Of a stretch of 64,000 nucleotides of DNA, positions 52,621 to 60,721 are shown piece after piece. The notes beneath the pieces are model-generated. The model did no database searches and had not been told where the DNA came from. It saw only the letters and a list, made by a program, of their open reading frames with translations. The stretch is from Planctomycetota bacterium. Lineage in GTDB: Bacteria > Planctomycetota > UBA1135 > GCA-002686595. The position numbers were made by a program, and so were the translations under genes. The stretch's first letter is position 1; every line of letters begins with the position of its first letter. Where the stretch lies: positions 1 to 64,000 of the forward strand of contig NZBA01000050.1 of assembly GCA_002686265.1 (NCBI GenBank), written 5' to 3'.

Positions 52621-53946
52621 ATGTCCGACCAGAAGCCGCTCCACCCTGCGCCGGCGTCCACGCGCCGAGCCTTCTTGAAACAGGGCTCCGCCGCCGCCCT
52701 CGCCGGGCCCGCCCTCTTGACCGACGCCGCGCGGGCGCGTGACGCGGCGCGCGGGGACGACACCTTGCGCGTGGCTCTGATCGGGTGCGGAGGACGCGGC
52801 CGGGGCGCGGCCGGGCAGGCGTTGGCGACCGACGGACCTGTCAAGCTGGTTGCGATGGCCGACGCCTTCGAAGACCAGCTCGCCGCGGCCCACACCGTGC
52901 TCAGCAGGCAGGCCGGCGAGCGCGTGGACGTTCCCCCCGAGCGGCGCTTCGTGGGATTCGACGCCTACAGGGCGGCGATCGCCTGCGAGGTGGACGTCGT
53001 GATCCTCGCGACCCCTCCGGGCTTCCGTCCGATCCACTTCGAGCACGCGGTCGCCGAGGGCAAGCATGTCTTCATGGAGAAACCCGTGGCGGTAGACGCT
53101 CCGGGCATCCGGCGCGTGCTGGCCGCCGCCGCCCTGGCGAAGGAGAGGAACCTCAAGGTGGGCGTCGGCCTGCAGCGCCACCATTCGGTCAAGTACAGCG
53201 AGACCGTTCAGCGCTTGCGCGACGGCGCCATCGGCAAGCTGGTGCTGCTGCGCTGCTACTGGAACAGCGGAGGCGTGTGGGTGCGCCCGCGCAAGGAGGG
53301 GCAGAGCGAAATGGAGTACCAGATGCGCAACTGGTACTACTTCAATTGGCTGTGCGGCGACCACATCGTCGAGCAGCACATCCACAACCTCGACGTCTGC
53401 AATTGGGTCATGGGCGGCACGCCGGTCAGCGCCCAGGGGCAGGGCGGGCGCGAGGTGCGCAACGGCGCGGACCACGGGGAGATCTTCGATCACCACATGG
53501 TGGAGTTCACCTACGCCGACGGAACGAAGATGCTCAGCCAGTGCCGTCACATTCGCGGCTGCCACAACAGTGTCTCCGAGCACGCTCACGGGAGTGACGG
53601 GAGCGCCGACATCGGCGCGGGACGGATCAGCGGCGGCGGCGGCTGGAGTTGGCGCTTCCGCGGGGACGATCCCGATCACTATCAGGTCGAGCACGACGTC
53701 CTCTTCCGGGCGATCCGCGAGGATCGCCCGCACAACGAGGCCGAGTACGGCGCGATGAGCACCATGACGAGCATCTTCGGGCGCATGGCGACCTACTCCG
53801 GCAAGCGGGTGGCGTGGGAGGACGCCATCACGAGCGAGATCGATCTCTCCCCGCCGGCCTACGCCTGGGACGCGGCGCCGCAGCCGCGCCCCGACGAGCT
53901 CGGGAACTACCCGGCGCCGATCCCCGGTATGACCAAGACCGTCTGA
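52621..53946 (+). CDS. Gfo/Idh/MocA family oxidoreductase, Tat-exported, second copy
   Basis: A 441-residue protein with a twin-arginine leader (T-R-R-A-F-L-K then a hydrophobic segment to ~40). The NAD(P)-binding G-C-G-G-R-G is near 60, the E-K-P-V-A-V-D lysine motif near 158, and the H-I-H-N-L-D-V-C segment near 255. It resembles the copy at 48.9 kb across the whole length (shared E-M-E-Y-Q-M-R-N-W motif near 235), so the two arose by duplication. It heads a rightward cluster with the cytochrome b562-like and sialate O-acetylesterase genes, consistent with degradation of an acetylated sugar. Confidence 0.88.
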   Translation: MSDQKPLHPAPASTRRAFLKQGSAAALAGPALLTDAARARDAARGDDTLRVALIGCGGRGRGAAGQALATDGPVKLVAMADAFEDQLAAAHTVLSRQAGERVDVPPERRFVGFDAYRAAIACEVDVVILATPPGFRPIHFEHAVAEGKHVFMEKPVAVDAPGIRRVLAAAALAKERNLKVGVGLQRHHSVKYSETVQRLRDGAIGKLVLLRCYWNSGGVWVRPRKEGQSEMEYQMRNWYYFNWLCGDHIVEQHIHNLDVCNWVMGGTPVSAQGQGGREVRNGADHGEIFDHHMVEFTYADGTKMLSQCRHIRGCHNSVSEHAHGSDGSADIGAGRISGGGGWSWRFRGDDPDHYQVEHDVLFRAIREDRPHNEAEYGAMSTMTSIFGRMATYSGKRVAWEDAITSEIDLSPPAYAWDAAPQPRPDELGNYPAPIPGMTKTV

Positions 53947-53960
53947 GTTCCACAACCACC

Positions 53961-54434
53961 ATGAAGCAACCCATCTTCACCCTTCTCGTCGGCTCTTGCG
54001 CCTGTCTGCTGCTCACCGCCCTGGCTCCGCCGTTCCCCTCGAGCACCACGCAAGACGGCGGCGAGGCCGCCTCCGACGAGCCCGAGACCGCCCTCGCGGG
54101 CCACATGGAAACCCTGGAGTCGCACCTCGCCAAGCTGCGCCGCACCCTGCGCGACGAGGCACGCCGCGACGAGAGCCTGGGGCACATCGCCGCCATCCAG
54201 CTCGCGGTCCTGGCTTCCAAGGCCGAGGCCCCGGTGATGACTCCCGGCCTGCCCGAGGGCGAGCGGGCGGCCTTCCAGACCGCCTACCGGCGCGAGATGG
54301 TCGGCATGCTCAAGGAGCTGTGCGAGCTGGAGGTGGCCGTCCTGGACGGCAACACGGGCGTGGCGCGCACCCTCTACAAGGGGATCCGCAAGCTCGAGGA
54401 CGACGGGCACGAACGTTACACGGAGGACGGGTGA
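53961..54434 (+). CDS. Cytochrome b562-like four-helix protein
   Basis: A 157-residue protein with a signal peptide (1-22) and a low-complexity linker to ~45. The rest is a four-helix bundle of cytochrome b562 type: Met in the first helix (H-M-E-T-L, ~49) and His in the last (D-G-H-E-R-Y, ~150) occupy the positions of the Met7/His102 haem ligands. It could bind haem b or act only as a fold. It ends with a GTGA overlap with the sialate O-acetylesterase gene, which suggests a shared role, perhaps an electron carrier for the upstream oxidoreductase. Confidence 0.75.
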   Translation: MKQPIFTLLVGSCACLLLTALAPPFPSSTTQDGGEAASDEPETALAGHMETLESHLAKLRRTLRDEARRDESLGHIAAIQLAVLASKAEAPVMTPGLPEGERAAFQTAYRREMVGMLKELCELEVAVLDGNTGVARTLYKGIRKLEDDGHERYTEDG

Positions 54435-56455
54435 AGCGTTTGGGCGTGCCGTACGCTCCGCGAATCCCGACCGCCGCCCTCCTGCTCGCGTTCCCAGCGC
54501 TCGCCTCTCCTGGGGTCGCCGCCACCGATCTGCGCCTGGCGGGGGTCTTCGGCGAGCACATGGTCTTGCAGCAGCAGGCCTCGGCCCCGCTGTGGGGTTG
54601 GGCGGAGCCGGGGGCGGCCGTGCGCGTAACGCCTGGCTGGAGCGCGGCGTCCACGAGCACCATCGCCGGCACCGACGGCGCCTGGCGCGTGACCCTGACC
54701 ACACCTGCGGCCGGCGGCCCGCACCGCCTGGTGATCGAGAGCGGCGAGCGTATCGAGCTCGACGACGTGCTGATCGGCGAGGTCTGGCTGTGTTCCGGCC
54801 AGTCGAACATGGAGCAGAGCGTGGCCGACGTGCGTCCGGGTTACATCGGCGTGCGCGACTCCGAGGCCGAGCTGGCGGCCGCGGGCCACCCGCGCATTCG
54901 GCTCTTCAATGTCACGAACGCGATCTCGGCCACGCCGCGTGCCGACTGCGAAGGAACCTGGGCTGCGTGTTCCGCGGAGTCGCTGGCCTCCTTCAGCGCC
55001 GTCGGCTACTTCTTCGGCCGAGAGTTGCACACCGAGCTCGACGTCCCGATCGGCTTGATCGGGGCCAACTGGGGCGGGACCGTGGCCGAGTCCTGGACTT
55101 CGCGCGCGACCGTCGAGGCTCTGGGGGACTTCGCCTCGGCTCTGGCCGACGTCGACCGCTTGGCCGAGGCAGACGGCGAGGGGAGCCCCGCGCTGGTCGG
55201 TCGGCGTGCAGCCTGGTGGGCCGAGCTGGAGCGCAAGGACGCCGGCGGTGGTGACGCCGGCTGGCACACGGCTGGCTTCCGTCCCGAGGGCTGGCGCACG
55301 ATGGAGCTTCCCGGCGCCTGGGAGGGAGCCGGCCTGGAGGGTTTCGACGGACTCGTCTGGTTTCGGCGGGCGGTCGAGTTGCCCGATACCTGGGCGGGGG
55401 AACCGCTGATGCTCGAACTGGGCCCGATCGACGACATGGACACGACTTGGTTCAACGGCGAATGCGTGGGAGGCGTACAGACCGGAGGCCAGTGGCGTAC
55501 GCCGCGGCGCTACGAGATCCCCGCCGGGCTCGCACGCGCCGGGCGCAACGAGCTTTGCGTGCGCGTGTACGACTGGGGCGGCGGTGGCGGGATCTGGGGC
55601 GCGCCGGATCAGCTGCAGCTGGGCGCGCCCCGCGTGGAGACCTCGCCGCCGATCTCCCTGGCGGGCGAGTGGTTCTTCCGGGTGGGTGTCGCCCAGAGCG
55701 AGCTGACACCCTGGCCGAGCGCTCCGAGCCTGCACGCCAACCTCCCGACCGCGCTCTTCAATGGCATGATCGCGCCGCTGGTGCCCGTCGCCCTGCGCGG
55801 CGCGATCTGGTATCAGGGTGAGTCGAACCTCCCGCGGGCCTGGCAGTACCGAACCCTGTTCCCGGCCATGATCGGCGACTGGCGCGCCCACTGGGGTCGC
55901 GGCGACTTTCCGTTCTACTTCGTGCAGATCGCGCCCTTCGCCTACGGCGGGGACCGCGGCGCCGCGGCCGAGCTGCGCGAGGCGCAGTTCCTGACCCTCT
56001 CGACCGCCAACACCGGCATGGCCGTCACGTTGGACGTCGGCAATCCCGACGACATCCACCCGCGCAACAAGCAGGACGTCGGCCGGCGCCTGGCCCTGTG
56101 GGCCCTGGCCCGCACCTACGGTCAGGAGTCTCTCGTCTGCTCGGGCCCGCTCTACCGCTCCATGGCCCTGCGTGGCGCGCGCGTCCATCTGAGCTTCGAG
56201 CATGTCGGCGGCGGGCTTCGGGCGCGCGCTGGGGAGTTGACCCACTTCGCGATGGCGGGCACCGACCGCGTCTTCCACCCGGCGCGGGCGGTGATCGAGG
56301 GGGACGAGGTGGTCGTCACCAGTGCTCGCGTCGCGCGCCCGGTGGCCGTGCGTTACGCCTGGGGCGCGGCCGACGAGCCGAACCTGTTCAACACCGAGGG
56401 CCTGCCCGCCTCGAGCTTCCGCACCGACGTCTGGCCGGGCGTCACGGTCCCCTAG
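54431..56455 (+). CDS. Sialate O-acetylesterase-like (SASA) protein
   Basis: A 674-residue protein from GTG 54431 (GTGA overlap with the previous stop) and a signal peptide (1-29). The catalytic Ser125 is in C-S-G-Q-S-N-M, and the second motif I-W-Y-Q-G-E-S-N and the late D-D-I-H-P (catalytic Asp/His) complete the SGNH/SASA set. A jelly-roll segment sits between (~290-420). It should remove O-acetyl groups from sialic acid or other acetylated sugars at the cell surface. Export and position after the Gfo/Idh gene fit sugar foraging. Confidence 0.9.
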   Translation: MKRLGVPYAPRIPTAALLLAFPALASPGVAATDLRLAGVFGEHMVLQQQASAPLWGWAEPGAAVRVTPGWSAASTSTIAGTDGAWRVTLTTPAAGGPHRLVIESGERIELDDVLIGEVWLCSGQSNMEQSVADVRPGYIGVRDSEAELAAAGHPRIRLFNVTNAISATPRADCEGTWAACSAESLASFSAVGYFFGRELHTELDVPIGLIGANWGGTVAESWTSRATVEALGDFASALADVDRLAEADGEGSPALVGRRAAWWAELERKDAGGGDAGWHTAGFRPEGWRTMELPGAWEGAGLEGFDGLVWFRRAVELPDTWAGEPLMLELGPIDDMDTTWFNGECVGGVQTGGQWRTPRRYEIPAGLARAGRNELCVRVYDWGGGGGIWGAPDQLQLGAPRVETSPPISLAGEWFFRVGVAQSELTPWPSAPSLHANLPTALFNGMIAPLVPVALRGAIWYQGESNLPRAWQYRTLFPAMIGDWRAHWGRGDFPFYFVQIAPFAYGGDRGAAAELREAQFLTLSTANTGMAVTLDVGNPDDIHPRNKQDVGRRLALWALARTYGQESLVCSGPLYRSMALRGARVHLSFEHVGGGLRARAGELTHFAMAGTDRVFHPARAVIEGDEVVVTSARVARPVAVRYAWGAADEPNLFNTEGLPASSFRTDVWPGVTVP

Positions 56456-56664
56456 GCGGTTTGCCGTGCGGCGTTTCGCGCCCGAGTGCACGAGGCGAGC
56501 GCCGGTCGGCGGAGCCGCTCGCCCCCGTGGCACCCCGCGCAGATTCGTTGCACGACCGGGAGCACGGCTCGTTGGTAGTCGTCTCCGGCATCGCCGGCAG
56601 CCGGTGCCGCGACCGCCAGGGATACGCCGAGGAACGCGGTTGGGATCATGCGCTGCGCGCTCAC
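56452..56664 (-). pseudogene. Truncated PSCyt1-like cytochrome c fragment
   Basis: A 70-residue frame with a signal-peptide-like start and V-Q-R-I-C-A-G-C-H-G-G-E (CxxCH haem site) close to the start of a planctomycete PSCyt1 domain. After that only ~25 residues follow before the stop, which lies inside the convergent acetylesterase stop. No downstream haem ligand or DUF1549/1553 region is present, so it looks like the remnant of a longer gene, cut by the neighbouring gene or by deletion. A very small intact cytochrome is less likely. Confidence 0.5.
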
Positions 56665-56674
56665 CCCGCCAGCC

Positions 56675-56945
56675 TAGCAGCCCGTCGAAAAGCGGCCTAC
56701 TGCGAGGTCGCCCTCTCCGGCGCCGCGGCGCCAGACTCGCCCATCCGTGCTCGAAGGTCCTCTCACGCCGCCTGCGCCGTCTCGCTCTCGCCCTCGTCTC
56801 GAGCGACGAGGAGGTCTTCGTCTCGCTGCGGCCCTCTTCCAACGCCCTGCCAGGCCCCCGCCGGGCGCCTGCCGAACGCGCCTCGCTTGGAGACCTCGTC
56901 TTGCGGGATCGCAACTGCCGACTAGAGTGGGATCGGAGCACCCCG
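56675..56945. repeat. Dispersed intergenic repeat, copy B
   Basis: Begins TAGCAGCCCGTCGAAAA and shares with copy A, in order: CGGCCTAC, CCGTGCTCGA (56750-56759), GACGAGGAGGTCTTCGTC (56805-56822) and GCGGGATCG...GAGTGGGATCGG at the end. Copy A lies between pepE and a secreted-protein gene; copy B lies between the cytochrome fragment and a secreted-protein gene. Both place the promoter of the next gene at their right end. Confidence 0.6.
56901..56928 (+). promoter_or_regulatory. Possible promoter for the VPS10/BNR gene
   Basis: TTGCGG (-35) and TAGAGT (-10) are 16 bases apart, 38 bases before ATG 56966. It lies at the right end of repeat copy B. The -10 is only partly consensus. Confidence 0.3.
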
Positions 56946-56965
56946 TCCGCACCCAGCAGCACACC

Positions 56966-59900
56966 ATGAGTCAGGCCCTCATCTTCCTCCTCGCCCTGTT
57001 TCCGCTCACCGGCGCCTTCGCGGGCGACGAGGGAGAGGAGCTCGAGCTCGATTCAGCCTGGCAAGAGCTGTTCGAGTGGCGCTCCCTCGGACCCGCGAAC
57101 ATGGGCGGGCGGATCACCTCGATAGCCGTCAACCCCGGCGACGTGGGCGAGTACTGGATCGCCACGGCCTCGGGCGGGCTGCTGCACACGACCAACGCCG
57201 GCATCACCTACGAGCACCAGTTCGACCGCCAGGACAGCGTCTCGGTCGGTGCCCTCGCGGTCGCGCCGTCCGACGCCGACATCCTCTGGATCGGCACGGG
57301 TGAGAGCAACCCGCGCAACTCGGTCTCCTACGGTGACGGCGTCTACCGCTCGCTGGATGGCGGCCAGACGTGGGTCCACAAGGGGCTCGAGGAGAGCTTC
57401 CAGGTCGGGGCCGTCGCCATCCACCCCGACGACCCCGACACCGTCTACGTGGGCGCTCTGGGGCGGCTCTACGGGCCGAACCCCGAGCGCGGCCTCTACA
57501 AGACTACCGACGGCGGAGAGAGCTGGGAGCTGGTGCTGTTCGTCGACGAGCGCACGGGGGTGATCGACATCGATCTCGAGCCGGGCGCGCCCGAGACCCT
57601 CCTGGTTGCCACCTACGAGCGGGAGCGAGACGGCTTCGACACCAACGATCCGGCCAAGAAGTGGGGGCCGGGTAGCGGCCTGCACAAATCGACCGACGGC
57701 GGCGCGAGTTGGCGGCGGATCGCCTCCGGTCTTCCGAGCTGCACCCTCGGGCGCATCGGTGTCGACCACTACGAGGCCGACCCTTCCATCGTCTTCGCAG
57801 TCGTCGAGACCGAGAAGATCGCCAGTCTGCCCGAGGACGCGGCATACATGGGCATGAGCGGCGAGGACGCCGAGGTCGGCGCGCGCCTGACGAAGATCAC
57901 CGAGGGCGGTCCGGCGGAGGCGGCCGATCTGCAGAAGGACGACATCGTCATCGAGCTCGGCGGGGAGTTCGTCTCCGGTCACCAGGCCCTCGTCAAGCTC
58001 CTGCGCCGCCACCGCGCGGGGGAGACCGTGTCGGTGGAGGTCGTGCGCGAGCGCGAGGTGATCGTGGTGGAACTGACCTTCGGCTCGCGCCCGGAGGACT
58101 CGCGCAACCGCTCGCCCTACAGCAGTGGCCTCGGGGGACAGCGCGAGAACCTGCAAGACGAGCAGGGACCCGGCGGCGAGGAGCTCGGCGGGGTGTTTCG
58201 TTCCGCTGACGGCGGGGACAACTGGGTGCGCATCAACAGCGTCAACCCGCGTCCGATGTACTACAGCGAGATCCGGGTCGATCCCTCCGACGCCGAACGC
58301 GTCTACGTGCTCGGCACGGCGCTCTACCGCTCCGATGACGGCGGCGCGAGCTTCACTTCGGACGGGGCCGACCGACGCTCGCGCGGAGGGCGGGTGCACG
58401 TCGACCACCACGCGCTGTGGATCGATCCGCGCGACGGGCGGCACATGATCCTAGGCAACGACGGAGGCGTGTACGTGACCCGGGATCGCATGGAGCAGTG
58501 GGATCATCACAACCATGTCGCCCTCGGTCAGTTCTACCACGTCACGACCGACAACCGTCCGCTGTACAACGTCTACGGTGGCCTTCAGGACAACGGCTCC
58601 TGGGGAGCGCCGAACCGCACGCGCGGGGGGACGGGGGTGGTCAACTCCGATTGGATCAGCGTCGGCGGCGGCGACGGGTTCGTCTGCCGCGTTGACCCCG
58701 AGGACCCCGAGCGGATCTACACCGAGAGCCAGAACGGAGGCATGGGGCGGCGCCATCTCGGGACGGGCGAGCGCGGGTTCATACGCCCGCGGTCTCCGCG
58801 AGGGACGCGCTACAGGTTCAACTGGAAGACGCCATTCCAACTCTCGGCCCACGCGCCGCGCGTCTTCTACGCGGCCGGCAACCACGTCTTCCGTTCCTTC
58901 GACCGCGGCGAGAACCTGCGCGCGCTTTCACCCGAACTGACCCTGACCGACCGCGGCAGCGCCACGGCGTTGTGCGAGTCGCCCCTCGATCCCGATCTGC
59001 TCTACGTCGGGACCGACGATGGCGCGCTGTGGGCCACGCGGGACGGTGGCGCGAGCTGGGTCGACCTCTTCGATCCTTACGCGGCCGAAGACGACGACGT
59101 CCCCGAGCGCCGCCAGCAGGTGTTGGCGCAGCTCCTGCGCGAGCTGGACGCCGATGGAGACGGCAGGGTGGTGGCCGAGGAGGTGCCGGAGGGGTTGACC
59201 GAGGTCTTCGTGCGCGCGGACGCCGATGCGGACGGTGTCCTGGACGAGGTCGAGCGCGCGGAGTTGCTCGACGAACAGCCGCCCAGCGAGGACATCGCGA
59301 GCGAGCCGCCCGCGGGGGTCTGGTCTGGAACGGCGAGCGGTGCGGGCCTGGCCGAGGGCGAGGGCACCTTCACCCTGACCCTCGCGCGCGAGGGGGACGG
59401 AACGCTGCGGGGCGAGCTGGCGAGCCCGGCGGGGGAGGGAGCCGTCGCGCAGCTGGCCTTCGACGCCGAGAGCGGTCGCCTGACCTTCACCTTCGCCAGC
59501 GATCTGGGAGAGATGTCGATCGTAGCCGAAGTGGACGGTGACGCGCTGACCGGCAGTGTCGAGGGGGAGAGTGTGGGCAGCCTGACGATCGAGGCCCAGC
59601 GGGCGCAGAGCGAGGAGGAGGAGCGAATCGAGAAGGAGCGCAAGCGCACGGAACGCGAACAGCGGCGCGTCGCGAAGGAGCGCGAGGAGGCGGGCCCCAC
59701 GATCATGGAGCTTCTGCCGCGGCGCATGTGGGTCAGCTCGCTCGAAGCTTCGCGTCACGAGGAGAGCCGCGTCTACGCCTGCTTCGACGGCCACCGTTCC
59801 GACGACGATCGCCCCTGGTTGTTCGTCAGCGAGGACGCGGGGCGCTCCTGGCGCACTCTGAGCGAGGACCTACCGCGCGGCTCGTCACGCGTCTTGCGCG

Positions 59901-60574
59901 AGGACCGCGTGAACCCCGACCTGCTCTACTTGGGGACCGAATTCCACCTGTGGGTCTCGATCGACCGTGGCCTGAGCTGGTCCTCGATCAGCGGCCTGCC
60001 CACCGTGGCCGTGCACGAAGTCGCCCAGCACCCCCAGAGCGGCGAGGTCGTAGTCGGCACCCACGGGCGCAGCCTGTGGGCGGCGGACGTGACGCTTCTA
60101 CGCCAGTTGACCTCCGAGAATCTCGAGGGGGATTTCACCCTGTTCGACCCTGCCGACACGATCCTGTGGCGCAGCGAACCCTCGCGCGGCTCCAGCGGCT
60201 TGCGGCGCTTCGTCGGCGAGAACCCCGAGCAGGGCATGGCGATCACCTACCAGCTCGGGCGCAAGGCGCGCTCGCTCTCTCTCACGGTCACCGGGCTAGG
60301 CGGGGATCTGGTGCGTGAGCTGGAGGCACCGCGCGGGCGCGGCCCCCAGCAGGTCAGCTGGGACCTGCGCAGCGAGGCCGGCGGCGAGGGAACCCGGCGC
60401 CGCCGCGGCCGGGTCGAGCCGGGCGCATACCGGATCGTCCTGGAGGTCGACGGAGTACGCCAGACGCAGGACGTCGAGGTGCGCTCGGATCCGGAGTACC
60501 CGCCCGCCCGACCGGGCTCGGCGGGGGAGGCGGATGCGCTGGAGGCCCCCGAGGCCGACAATCGCGGCGACTGA
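56966..60574 (+). CDS. Sortilin/VPS10-type BNR-repeat protein with inserted PDZ and EF-hand-like segments
   Basis: A 1202-residue protein from ATG 56966 with a signal peptide (1-19). The first ~290 residues have BNR/Asp-box repeats (S-x-D-G-G-x-T/S-W), e.g. S-L-D-G-G-Q-T-W and S-T-D-G-G-A-S-W, as in VPS10 proteins. Residues ~293-375 form a PDZ domain (G-G-P-A-E-A-A-D-L-Q-K-D-D). The propeller resumes to ~700. Residues ~724-772 contain two EF-hand loops (D-A-D-G-D-G-R-V and D-A-D-A-D-G-V-L), followed by a beta domain (~785-880), a charged coiled coil (~885-912) and a final BNR propeller part with a beta-sandwich end. It is a secreted binding or chaperone-like protein of unknown target. Confidence 0.82.
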   Translation: MSQALIFLLALFPLTGAFAGDEGEELELDSAWQELFEWRSLGPANMGGRITSIAVNPGDVGEYWIATASGGLLHTTNAGITYEHQFDRQDSVSVGALAVAPSDADILWIGTGESNPRNSVSYGDGVYRSLDGGQTWVHKGLEESFQVGAVAIHPDDPDTVYVGALGRLYGPNPERGLYKTTDGGESWELVLFVDERTGVIDIDLEPGAPETLLVATYERERDGFDTNDPAKKWGPGSGLHKSTDGGASWRRIASGLPSCTLGRIGVDHYEADPSIVFAVVETEKIASLPEDAAYMGMSGEDAEVGARLTKITEGGPAEAADLQKDDIVIELGGEFVSGHQALVKLLRRHRAGETVSVEVVREREVIVVELTFGSRPEDSRNRSPYSSGLGGQRENLQDEQGPGGEELGGVFRSADGGDNWVRINSVNPRPMYYSEIRVDPSDAERVYVLGTALYRSDDGGASFTSDGADRRSRGGRVHVDHHALWIDPRDGRHMILGNDGGVYVTRDRMEQWDHHNHVALGQFYHVTTDNRPLYNVYGGLQDNGSWGAPNRTRGGTGVVNSDWISVGGGDGFVCRVDPEDPERIYTESQNGGMGRRHLGTGERGFIRPRSPRGTRYRFNWKTPFQLSAHAPRVFYAAGNHVFRSFDRGENLRALSPELTLTDRGSATALCESPLDPDLLYVGTDDGALWATRDGGASWVDLFDPYAAEDDDVPERRQQVLAQLLRELDADGDGRVVAEEVPEGLTEVFVRADADADGVLDEVERAELLDEQPPSEDIASEPPAGVWSGTASGAGLAEGEGTFTLTLAREGDGTLRGELASPAGEGAVAQLAFDAESGRLTFTFASDLGEMSIVAEVDGDALTGSVEGESVGSLTIEAQRAQSEEEERIEKERKRTEREQRRVAKEREEAGPTIMELLPRRMWVSSLEASRHEESRVYACFDGHRSDDDRPWLFVSEDAGRSWRTLSEDLPRGSSRVLREDRVNPDLLYLGTEFHLWVSIDRGLSWSSISGLPTVAVHEVAQHPQSGEVVVGTHGRSLWAADVTLLRQLTSENLEGDFTLFDPADTILWRSEPSRGSSGLRRFVGENPEQGMAITYQLGRKARSLSLTVTGLGGDLVRELEAPRGRGPQQVSWDLRSEAGGEGTRRRRGRVEPGAYRIVLEVDGVRQTQDVEVRSDPEYPPARPGSAGEADALEAPEADNRGD

Positions 60575-60721
60575 GTCCTCATGGCCGCCCCGGCGGACGA
60601 GGTGCGCGGCCGGTTCTTGGGGTGTCGCGGGAGCAGGGGGGTGCGCTTTCGCCGATCAGCTCTACACTGGAGTGGAGACTGTCGTCGTCGCCCCTCGCGC
60701 CCTCCTGGAATCCCACATGAG

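Noticed and set aside
54416..56962. 848-codon minus-strand frame over the sialate O-acetylesterase and repeat B
   Set aside because: No motif, and its N-terminal part simply translates the dispersed repeat.
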